Below, one piece after another: positions 1-6,583 of a stretch of 17,306 nucleotides of DNA. The notes under the pieces were generated by a model, which saw nothing but the letters and a program-made list of their open reading frames with translations, was not told the origin of the DNA and searched no databases. Position 1 is the first letter of the stretch; each line of letters begins with the position of its first letter. The position numbers and the translations under genes are program-made. Origin of the DNA: an uncultured Collinsella sp. (lineage in GTDB: Bacteria > Actinomycetota > Coriobacteriia > Coriobacteriales > Coriobacteriaceae); NCBI GenBank assembly GCA_900549555.1, contig UROO01000034.1, forward strand, positions 1 to 17,306, in the 5' to 3' direction.

Positions 1-48
1 CGAGATAGGAGTCCGTCTCGTGGGCTCGGAGATGTGTATAAGAGACAG
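1..48 (+). other. Illumina Nextera i7 adapter (sequencing artefact)
   Basis: These bases match the Illumina Nextera P7-side construct: the tail of the P7 sequence (CGAGAT), an 8-base index AGGAGTCC (which I recall as Nextera i7 index N705), the Read 2 part GTCTCGTGGGCTCGG, and the 19-base Tn5 mosaic end AGATGTGTATAAGAGACAG at 30-48. Genomic sequence therefore begins at 49. This is untrimmed library adapter, not a transposon end, and it marks a physical end of the assembled contig inside rmlB. Confidence 0.98.
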
Positions 49-939
49 GCCGAGCTCGGTCTGCAGCTTGGTGGAGTCGATGGCGTAGCGGCGGTCGTGG
101 CCGGGGCGGTCGGCGACCCAGTCGAAGTCCTCGGGGTCGCGGCCCATGGCCTCGAGGATCATGCGGAGCACGGTGATGTTGTCCCTCTCGCCGTCGGCCC
201 CGATGAGGTAGGTCTCCCCCATGCGGCCGCGGGTCAGGATGTCCCAGACGGCCGAGGAGTGGTCCTCGGTGTGGATCCAGTCGCGGACGTTCTCGCCGCG
301 GCCGTAGAGCTTCGGCTTGACCCCGTCGATGATGTTGGTGATCTGCCTGGGGATGAACTTCTCCACGTGCTGGTAGGGGCCGTAGTTGTTGGAGCAGTTG
401 GAGATCGTGGCGCGAAGCCCGTAGGTGCGGGTCCAGGCGCGCACGAGCATGTCGGAGCTCGCCTTGGTCGAGCTGTAGGGGCTCGACGGGTGGTACGGAG
501 TCTCCTCGGTGAACTTGGCGGGGTCGTCGAGCGCCAGGTCGCCGTAGACCTCGTCGGTGGAGACGTGGTGGTAGCGGATGCCATACTTGCGGACGGCCTC
601 CAGAAGGCGGAAGGTGCCCTCGACGTTGGTGCGCAGGAACGGCTCCGGGTCGGCGATGGAGTTGTCGTTGTGGCTCTCGGCGGCGTAGTGCACGATCGCG
701 TCGTGGCCGGGGACCAGCTCGTCCAGCAGCTCCGCGTCGCAGATGTCGCCCACCACGAGCTCGACGCGATCCGCCGGCAGCCCGGCGATGTTCTCGGGGT
801 TGCCGGCGTAGGTCAGCTTGTCCAGGACGGTGACGTGCACCCCGGGGTGGTTGTCGACCACGTAGTGCACGAAGTTGCTGCCGATGAAGCCGCAGCCGCC
901 CGTGACGATGATGTTCTTGGGTTCAAAAATCTCAGACAT
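49..939 (-). CDS. rmlB: dTDP-glucose 4,6-dehydratase RmlB, 3'-truncated by contig end
   Basis: The second enzyme of dTDP-L-rhamnose synthesis in the cytoplasm: NAD-dependent conversion of dTDP-glucose to dTDP-4-keto-6-deoxyglucose. The 297 codons present start at ATG 939, preceded by GGAG four bases upstream. Visible features are the Rossmann motif TGGCGFIGSNF near residues 13-23, HYAAESHNDNS around 83-93, the active-site segment HVSTDEVYGDL near 123-133, the YSSTKASSD catalytic tyrosine/lysine stretch near 153-161, NNYGPYQHVEKFIP, and RDWIHTEDHS. Family members run about 330-350 residues, so some 40 C-terminal residues are missing because genomic sequence stops at base 49. It lies 17 bases after the GNAT-like gene and is GC-rich like rmlA. 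rmlC and rmlD would be expected beyond the left edge, but I cannot see them. Confidence 0.96.
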
Positions 940-956
940 AATGCTCCAAATTAAAT

Positions 957-1553
957 CTACCCGTTTGGATGAACGTACTTAAACATCTGAACAAATGATG
1001 CGCTGTCAGAAGAAACGTCCTCGCTATTCTCGCGGTTACCGTACTTCCTAAAGCCCAAATTAGTATAAAAGTTCAACAGACCTCGCGCATCAACAGCGTC
1101 AAGAACGACAAATCTACCGCCTGCTAGACGATGAACCTCGCGCACAGAATCCTCTGCAAGAGACATTAACTGCTCGCCACTCACGAGATCAGCATAACGA
1201 TCATTTTTGCCAAATTGGGCAAGCAGCACAACAGGAAGCTCAATAGAATCAGAAGCCGAGTCGTACTCACCGAAATATTCGAATTTCTTTCGAAACGACC
1301 GACTCACATTGATCGCGGGAATACTAGCAACTTTTAGCGCAAGTGCATAAAAACCAACAAACGAGGCGCTGTCGACATCAAATACCAAATATGAAGATGC
1401 AGCCCCGCGCCTGTTAAATTCAAGAGCCTTACAACGCACGAAAAGCTCAATGTCAGAATTCCGCTCGCACGAAAAGGAGGAGAGGACCGATTCGACCTTC
1501 TCCTCCGATTGAGCTTCGCAAAGATCAAATAACGAATATGCGACCAGAGCCAT
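957..1553 (-). CDS. GNAT-fold acetyltransferase-like protein, candidate toxin of a TA pair
   Basis: A 198-residue soluble protein. The C-terminal half looks like a divergent GNAT acetyltransferase: a strand-loop with VVLLAQFGKNDRYADLVSG near 108-126 where the acetyl-CoA pyrophosphate loop should sit, a following helix, the strand RFVVLDAVD near 147-155, and the hallmark NFYTNLGF at 161-168. The classical R/Q-x-x-G-x-G/A loop is not clear; only one glycine (G126) is in place. The start is an ATG two bases after the TAG of the preceding 63-codon gene, and there is no strong ribosome site of its own, so translation is probably coupled. The small upstream partner plus GNAT protein resembles acetyltransferase toxin-antitoxin loci (TacT/AtaT type acetylate aminoacyl-tRNA), but the partner is not the usual ribbon-helix-helix type. 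The base composition is more AT-rich than the rml genes on either side. A plain acetyltransferase is the alternative. Confidence 0.6.
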   Translation of the reverse strand: MALVAYSLFDLCEAQSEEKVESVLSSFSCERNSDIELFVRCKALEFNRRGAASSYLVFDVDSASFVGFYALALKVASIPAINVSRSFRKKFEYFGEYDSASDSIELPVVLLAQFGKNDRYADLVSGEQLMSLAEDSVREVHRLAGGRFVVLDAVDARGLLNFYTNLGFRKYGNRENSEDVSSDSASFVQMFKYVHPNG

Positions 1554-1555
1554 GT

Positions 1556-1747
1556 CTAAATACCCATTTTGGCGAACAATTTATCGATTGCTTTTTGCTT
1601 CTCAACTGATAGCCGTCCGCCGGTTAAGCGCTTCGGGGATTTAATCGAGGCATCCATCGCTAATCCTTTTTCATATGCTTCGCATAAGGCCCTGGCGCCT
1701 TCAACAGAGGTAACCCGAATAGGCGCTTTAATACTAGATGTAGCCAT
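1556..1747 (-). CDS. Small protein, candidate antitoxin partner of the GNAT-like gene
   Basis: A 63-residue protein that I cannot assign to a named family. It starts at ATG 1747 with a good ribosome site (AAGGGAG, six bases before the ATG) and stops two bases before the GNAT-like ATG. The N-terminal third (SIKAPIRVTSVEGARALCEAYEKG) predicts a helix after a short strand, the middle SPKRLTGGRLSVEKQ is basic and probably flexible, and the C-terminal VEKQKAIDKLFAKMGI looks helical. A small gene tightly upstream of a GNAT protein is the classic antitoxin-first arrangement, so an antitoxin that neutralises the enzyme and perhaps represses the pair is the leading idea. That role is inferred from position. 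The pair sits in a 49-base-plus-17-base collar between rmlA and rmlB. Confidence 0.6.
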   Translation of the reverse strand: MATSSIKAPIRVTSVEGARALCEAYEKGLAMDASIKSPKRLTGGRLSVEKQKAIDKLFAKMGI

Positions 1748-1796
1748 TGATAACTCCCTTCTCCATAACGCCTAGGAAGATTCTACCCAATATACC

Positions 1797-2696
1797 CTAG
1801 TACTCGCGCGGGCTGTTGACGATCTCGCCGGCGGCGACCTTCTTGAGGTGCTGGCCGTAGACCGACTTGCCGTAGGCCTTCGCGGCCTCCTCCAGCTCGG
1901 CGGTCGTGATCCAGCCGTTCTCCCAGGCGATCTCCTCGGGGACCGAGACCGGCAGGTCCTGGGAGTGCTCCACGGCGCGGACGAACTCCGCGGCCTCGTG
2001 CAGGCTCTCCATGGTGCCGGTGTCCAGCCACGCGTAGCCGCGGCCCAGGGTGACGACGGACAGCGTCCCCTCCTCCAGGTACATCTGGTTGAGCGTGGTG
2101 ATCTCCAGCTCGCCGCGGGCCGAGGGCCTCACCTCGTGCGCCTTGGCGGCCACGTCGCCCGGGTAGAAGTAGAGTCCGGTGACTGCGTAGGAGCTCTTGG
2201 GGCGCTCGGGCTTCTCCTCGATGGAGACGGCACGGCCCTCCCCGTCGAACTCCACGACGCCGAAGCGCTCGGGGTCGTCCACATGGTAGCCGAAGACCGT
2301 GGCGCGGCCCGACACGGCGTTCTGGACGGCGCGCGTCAGGTGGCGCGACAGGCCGTTGCCGTAGAAGATGTTGTCGCCCAGCACCAGGGCGCACGGCTCG
2401 CCGGCGATGAACTCCTCGCCGATGGTGAAGGCCTGCGCCAGGCCGTCGGGGCTCGGCTGCTCGGCGTAGGACAGGTTCACGCCGTAGCGCGAGCCGTCCC
2501 CGAGCAGGCGCTCGAAGTTGGGCAGGTCGGTCGGCGTGGAGATGACCAGGATGTCCCGGATGCCCGCCAGCATGAGGGTGGACAGCGGGTAGTAGATCAT
2601 GGGCTTGTCGTAGACCGGCAGCAGCTGCTTGGAGGTCACGAGCGTGAGCGGGTACAGGCGGGTGCCGGACCCGCCGGCGAGGATAATGCCTTTCAT
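1797..2696 (-). CDS. rmlA: Glucose-1-phosphate thymidylyltransferase RmlA
   Basis: The first and feedback-regulated step of dTDP-L-rhamnose synthesis: dTTP plus glucose-1-phosphate gives dTDP-glucose and pyrophosphate. The full length of 299 residues matches the family. The nucleotide-binding signature LAGGSGTRLYPLT is at 6-18, followed by SKQLLPVYDKPMIYYPLS at 22-39, EQPSPDGLAQAF at 79-90, the metal-binding LGDNIFYG at 106-113, an EEKPERPKS segment near 160, and the short-type C-terminus. The ATG at 2696 follows GGAGG with a five-base spacer. The gene is GC-rich. It is the first minus-strand gene left of the divergent promoter region at 2697-2834, so it and the genes after it are probably transcribed independently of the loaP operon, which ends at the 6541-6583 terminator. 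Confidence 0.97.
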   Translation of the reverse strand: MKGIILAGGSGTRLYPLTLVTSKQLLPVYDKPMIYYPLSTLMLAGIRDILVISTPTDLPNFERLLGDGSRYGVNLSYAEQPSPDGLAQAFTIGEEFIAGEPCALVLGDNIFYGNGLSRHLTRAVQNAVSGRATVFGYHVDDPERFGVVEFDGEGRAVSIEEKPERPKSSYAVTGLYFYPGDVAAKAHEVRPSARGELEITTLNQMYLEEGTLSVVTLGRGYAWLDTGTMESLHEAAEFVRAVEHSQDLPVSVPEEIAWENGWITTAELEEAAKAYGKSVYGQHLKKVAAGEIVNSPREY

Positions 2697-2713
2697 GTAG
2701 TCCTCCGTGTCAT

Positions 2714-2742
2714 TTAACTCATTTAGTTACGACTTATATAAT
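2714..2742 (+). promoter_or_regulatory. Candidate sigma-70-type promoter for the plus-strand glycosyltransferase pair
   Basis: TTAACT at 2714-2719, a 17-base spacer, and a perfect TATAAT at 2737-2742, in the AT-rich gap between divergent rmlA and the DUF4422 gene. Transcription would begin near 2749, giving a leader of about 85 bases before the GTG at 2835. The -10 is consensus; the -35 matches four of six. Confidence 0.5.
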
Positions 2743-2766
2743 AAGCTCTATCGGTCATATTAATTA
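2738..2766 (-). promoter_or_regulatory. Candidate weak promoter for rmlA
   Basis: On the minus strand TATTAT (2743-2738) matches five of six -10 bases and overlaps the plus-strand -10. The -35 region, near 2761-2767, is AT-rich but a poor match to TTGACA. Some promoter must lie in 2697-2834, because a terminator and two opposed genes separate rmlA from the other minus-strand genes; this exact placement is tentative. Confidence 0.3.
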
Positions 2767-2834
2767 AAAATATATGAGCGGTACCCATTGAACAGGGCAT
2801 CTAATTGCCTCGGCACGGAAAGAGCGACCATAAC

Positions 2835-4028
2835 GTGAAGATTTATATCGCAGCGCATAAGCACTTTAACATTGATGCAGAGGTGCCTTACCAGCCGCTC
2901 TTCGTCGGGGCAAGCTTCATTCCAGAAGAAAACCGTCGAGCTGGATGGCAGTACGACGATCAAGGCGACAATATTTCCCAGAAAAACAAACACTACTGCG
3001 AGCTTACCGGCCTCTATTGGATATGGAAGAATTCTCCCGAGTCAATAGTTGGGCTCACGCATTATCGAAGGGCGTTTGAGTCGCCCAGCAACTCGAAGCA
3101 GATGCTCAGAGACTATGAAATTGAGAATATTCTTGCTAATTATGACTGTATTGTTGCAGCCAAAGAACCCTGCACAAGCTCAATCGGGTGCAACTTAATC
3201 ACTGTTGCCGAGCAGTATAGAATGATCCATTCTTCGACAGATCTGCTACATGCAAGGGAAATTATCAGGACGAAACGCCCTGACTACTTGGACGCTTTTG
3301 ATGAAGCAATTTGCGAGGGGCACTCTTTTTCACCCTGCAATATGATTATTTGCAAAAAGGAACTGATGGACAGATATTGTAAGTGGCTTTTCAAAATTGA
3401 AAAACAACTTGATAAGCGGATTGACTATATAAGTGGTCGCGATAGATATCAACAAAGGATGCCTGGCTTTATCTCAGAACGACTGCTCAACGTTTTCCTT
3501 AGAAAGCATGACTTAAAATGCTATGAATGCCGCATCTTTAACCCAGCAAATAAAGATGCTCTCACAATCGATCGATGCACGTGGCCTCGGACAAGACCCC
3601 AGCTTACATGTGATTCCTCCGCTAAGGCCATATTTAACGGGGTGGACTATTCATCGGTATTTAATTATTCCTTTTATGTAAATCATTACGAAGATCTCTT
3701 CGATAGATATAAGAACGACCCTCTAGGAGCTTTGGAACATTTCATTGCAATTGGCATTAATGAGCATCGAGTTGCACATCCTCATTTTTCTATTGGCTCT
3801 CTTTTAAACGGAAACCCCGATTTACGAAAAAGGTGCAGCAAAAATCTCGAAGCGGTGCAAATGTATATAGCGGACCCTAAAGCGTATGAGCATCCAATTG
3901 GATATGAAAACATTCATCTGCTAGACGAGCAAAGCAATTCAACTATGGCTACATGGCATGAACGTCGAATTGCAGCAGCGCGCATTCGATACCAGGAAAG
4001 AATCGAAAGGCTACCTGTACTGGGTTAA
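2835..4028 (+). CDS. DUF4422-family glycosyltransferase with C-terminal repeat-like module
   Basis: A predicted cytoplasmic glycosyltransferase of capsule or O-antigen loci, about 397 residues. Residues 1-235 carry the DUF4422 pattern: start KIYIAAHKHF, NISQKNKHYCELTGLYWIWKN at 46-66, the strongly conserved GLTHYRR at 73-79, FSPCNMIICKK around 165-175, and RMPGFISERLLNVFL near 208-222. Residues 275-319 (FNYSFYVNHYEDL, then DPLGALEHFIAIGINEHR) match a short module I know as a recurring add-on in surface-glycan glycosyltransferases, typically YYLxxYPDV...DPLxHYxxxGxxExR. I chose GTG 2835 because family members begin MKIYI-like and GGAAAGAG lies about ten bases upstream; a TTG at 2805 in the same frame would add ten atypical residues. 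Donor and acceptor cannot be read from sequence. AT-rich, and opposite in direction to the flanking operons. Confidence 0.83.
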   Translation: MKIYIAAHKHFNIDAEVPYQPLFVGASFIPEENRRAGWQYDDQGDNISQKNKHYCELTGLYWIWKNSPESIVGLTHYRRAFESPSNSKQMLRDYEIENILANYDCIVAAKEPCTSSIGCNLITVAEQYRMIHSSTDLLHAREIIRTKRPDYLDAFDEAICEGHSFSPCNMIICKKELMDRYCKWLFKIEKQLDKRIDYISGRDRYQQRMPGFISERLLNVFLRKHDLKCYECRIFNPANKDALTIDRCTWPRTRPQLTCDSSAKAIFNGVDYSSVFNYSFYVNHYEDLFDRYKNDPLGALEHFIAIGINEHRVAHPHFSIGSLLNGNPDLRKRCSKNLEAVQMYIADPKAYEHPIGYENIHLLDEQSNSTMATWHERRIAAARIRYQERIERLPVLG

Positions 4029-4103
4029 TTCAACGAAAGAAACTACTTGAAATCTGAGTGAAGTAGTAAATGTATCTTTAGTGCTACGGAAAGGTAAATT
4101 GAA

Positions 4104-6503
4104 ATGAAAATTAACGCGGATTGCATTTGCCGTGGAAGCGGAAAGATGTATATTCTCCTAAAAAATGTAGAGGTAGATGCATCAAGTATTCAGGTGACTG
4201 CATCAAAGAGCGACGGGACAACGATACCGAGCTCAATCTATCCATACGAATCAAATGATAATCAATACGTCGTAGTTCTTCCCGACCTGGGAACTGGTGA
4301 TTGCGATATTCAGATTAAAGATTTGAGTGCGCAATATGCCTACGCTGCCATTAAAATCTGCTTTAGCAAGGCAAAATGGGCGTCAAGATTAAACTACAAA
4401 ATTAAGAATGAATTGTCCCACTCCATTAGGAACTATGATGATAAGCATGACTTGGATGTAGCAAGCATGCGTTTTCACGAGTTTATCGAAGATGGAGACG
4501 AGGCCATTCTTCGCTGCTCAGTTAAACTCCCTCAGCGCAACGACAACAAGATAGCCATCAAGTGCTTCGACATTTCAATGACTCGCATTCAGATTGAGCC
4601 GATTACCACCGATGACATTACGATTCCACTGTGGTTTGCCCCAGATAAAAAACGCCGTGAAATTCAATACTCAATTCGGATTCCTAATAGCACAAATAGG
4701 TTAATCTTCACAATCGAAGACGACAACCATCCGAGCTTCAACAGCTTTGCTGTTGCGGATAACGAAGAGCTTGAAAAGCTGCGCATTTTAACCACATCGA
4801 AAATGAAGCCTATTTCAATTGACCCATCTGCATATCCAAAATGGCTCGATCAACACAAGGCAAGCTCGGCAATGCTCGAAAAACAATCGATGGTCACCTT
4901 CAAAGAAATGCCATTGTTTAGCATCGTCGTCCCCCTATTCAACACACCCGAAAAACTGTTCAAGGAAATGGTGGAATCGGTTCTTAAGCAGAGCTATTCA
5001 AACTGGGAGCTCGTGCTAGTCAATGCAAGCCCAGATAACAGCGCGCTTGTAGATATGGTCGAAACTGCTAAGAATAAAGACGTGCGCATTAAGGTGATAG
5101 AGCTGGCAAACAATTCCGGCATTTCCAAAAACACTCTTGCCGGGACAAAAGAAGCGAAAGGAGATTTTATTTGCTTCTTGGACCACGACGATACTCTCGA
5201 GCCCTCGGCGCTTTATGAATACGCGCGTGCAATTAATGCTGAAAACAATACTGATCTTATTTACTGCGACGAAGACAAGCTGTTTGCCAATGGCAGCTAT
5301 GGAGATCCGTTCTTTAAACCAGATTTAAGCATCGACTTGCTGCGAAGCGTTAATTATATTTGCCATTTTCTTGCAATCAGAAAAACACTATTCGATTCTC
5401 TGGAGTACGGCGACGAGCAGTACGATGGAGCTCAAGACCACGACTTGACGCTTAAAGCGATAGAAAACGCACGGAATGTGGTACACGTGGCCAAAATTCT
5501 GTACCACTGGAGAATTACCGAAAACTCAACTGCAGGTGACCCGAACTCAAAGCTATATGCATGGGATGCTGGCGTCAAAGCCGTACAGGCCCATTTGGAC
5601 AGACTTGACGTTTCAGCAAAGGTTTATCGCGGAAACGACCCCTTCACATATAAAGTTACCTACGCAGTTCCAGATAGTCATCCACTTGTATCAATCATTA
5701 TTCCGACAAAGGACCATCCCTCTGTTCTCGATACGTGCATTAAGTCGATCATTGAACGATCAACCTACGATAACTACGAAATCGTCATTATCGAAAACAA
5801 CAGCGAGAACCCAGAAACATTCGAGTACTACTCTGAATTGGAGAAATGCTATCCCGATACGATCCGCATCGAATATTGGGGTGCAGAATTCAATTTTTCA
5901 AAACTGATGAACTTTGGCGCTAGCAAAGCAAAGGGCGATTACCTTCTCTTGTTAAACAACGATACAGAAGTTATAACTCCAAACTGGATTGAAAACATGC
6001 TGGGCATTTGTTCGCGAAAAGAAGTTGGCATCGTAGGCGCAAGACTTTTTTACAGCGATGATACCCTGCAACATGCTGGCGTCGGCATCGGCGGAATTGG
6101 AGCCGGCCACCTCGGAAAAGACTACCCCAGAGGAAAATGGGGTTACTTCAATCTATGCGACCGCACACAAGATTTAAGCGCAGTAACCGCAGCATGCCTG
6201 ATGACTAAGAGAGCTGTTTTCGACGAAGTCGGAGGCTTTAGAGAAGAACTGGCTGTTGCTTTTAATGATGTTGACTATTGCCTCAAAGTGAGAAGTCACA
6301 ACTATCTAGTTGTATATACACCCGATACCGAGCTGTATCATTACGAGTCGTTATCACGAGGCTATGAAATCAGCGATGAAAAGAAAATGAGATTCCATAG
6401 GGAATACTCACTGCTCAACTACCTATGGCCAGAGTATTACGTGAAGGGTGATCCGTATATAAACAGCAACATCGTCAGCGGGAATTTGTATTATCAAATT
6501 TAA
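4104..6503 (+). CDS. Two-domain GT2 glycosyltransferase (rhamnosyltransferase-like) with unassigned N-terminal region
   Basis: A 799-residue cytoplasmic enzyme with two GT-A domains. Domain 1 spans about 271-480: FSIVVPLFNTP at 272-282, the metal-binding FLDHDD at 358-363, IYCDED at 386-391, the catalytic-base region QDHDL at 444-448 and LYHWR. Domain 2 spans about 528-775: VSIIIPTKDH, LLLLNNDTEV at 614-623, FNDVDYCLK at 720-728 and HYESLSRG at 746-753. Tandem GT2 proteins of this build commonly make rhamnan-type or related chains by adding sugars in sequence; with rmlA/rmlB next door, L-rhamnose is a sensible donor, but that is inference. Residues 1-265 have no GT motif and look beta-rich, with a conserved-looking KAKWASRLNYKIKNE link at 89-103. 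ATG 4104 has AAAGG ten bases upstream. It ends 38 bases before the shared terminator. AT-rich. Confidence 0.9.
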   Translation: MKINADCICRGSGKMYILLKNVEVDASSIQVTASKSDGTTIPSSIYPYESNDNQYVVVLPDLGTGDCDIQIKDLSAQYAYAAIKICFSKAKWASRLNYKIKNELSHSIRNYDDKHDLDVASMRFHEFIEDGDEAILRCSVKLPQRNDNKIAIKCFDISMTRIQIEPITTDDITIPLWFAPDKKRREIQYSIRIPNSTNRLIFTIEDDNHPSFNSFAVADNEELEKLRILTTSKMKPISIDPSAYPKWLDQHKASSAMLEKQSMVTFKEMPLFSIVVPLFNTPEKLFKEMVESVLKQSYSNWELVLVNASPDNSALVDMVETAKNKDVRIKVIELANNSGISKNTLAGTKEAKGDFICFLDHDDTLEPSALYEYARAINAENNTDLIYCDEDKLFANGSYGDPFFKPDLSIDLLRSVNYICHFLAIRKTLFDSLEYGDEQYDGAQDHDLTLKAIENARNVVHVAKILYHWRITENSTAGDPNSKLYAWDAGVKAVQAHLDRLDVSAKVYRGNDPFTYKVTYAVPDSHPLVSIIIPTKDHPSVLDTCIKSIIERSTYDNYEIVIIENNSENPETFEYYSELEKCYPDTIRIEYWGAEFNFSKLMNFGASKAKGDYLLLLNNDTEVITPNWIENMLGICSRKEVGIVGARLFYSDDTLQHAGVGIGGIGAGHLGKDYPRGKWGYFNLCDRTQDLSAVTAACLMTKRAVFDEVGGFREELAVAFNDVDYCLKVRSHNYLVVYTPDTELYHYESLSRGYEISDEKKMRFHREYSLLNYLWPEYYVKGDPYINSNIVSGNLYYQI

Positions 6504-6540
6504 AAACGCTTATGACACTTTAATTCTGAGCAGGTAAAGG

Positions 6541-6583
6541 AGGAATAAGGGGCTGTCGGTTAAACCGACAGCCCCTTATTCCT
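6541..6583. terminator. Bidirectional intrinsic terminator, perfect 20-bp stem
   Basis: Arms at 6541-6560 and 6564-6583 are perfect reverse complements with a three-base loop (TAA). The core is GGGGCTGTCGGT/ACCGACAGCCCC, and the outer parts are AATAA/TTATT, giving T-rich ends on both transcripts. It serves the convergent genes ending at 6503 (plus) and 6582 (minus); the right arm overlaps the minus-strand TAG stop (6584-6582). Confidence 0.93.

Noticed and set aside
30..48. Tn5 mosaic end as a transposon inverted repeat
   Set aside because: It is contiguous with Illumina index and Read 2 primer sequence, so it is library adapter.
34..954. Long plus-strand open frame opposite rmlB
   Set aside because: It runs through the adapter, is rich in Val/Gly/Ala/Asp as GC-rich antisense frames are, has no family resemblance, and rmlB on the minus strand has all catalytic motifs.
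1114..1121. ops-like GGCGGTAG on the minus strand
   Set aside because: An eight-base match inside the GNAT-like coding region, far from any leader and downstream of loaP; RfaH-type ops sites lie in operon leaders. Most likely chance.
4042..4067. Seven-bp hairpin ACTACTT/AAGTAGT between the two plus-strand glycosyltransferase genes
   Set aside because: AT-rich short stem with a 12-base loop and no U-tract; too weak to call a terminator between genes that appear to be cotranscribed.
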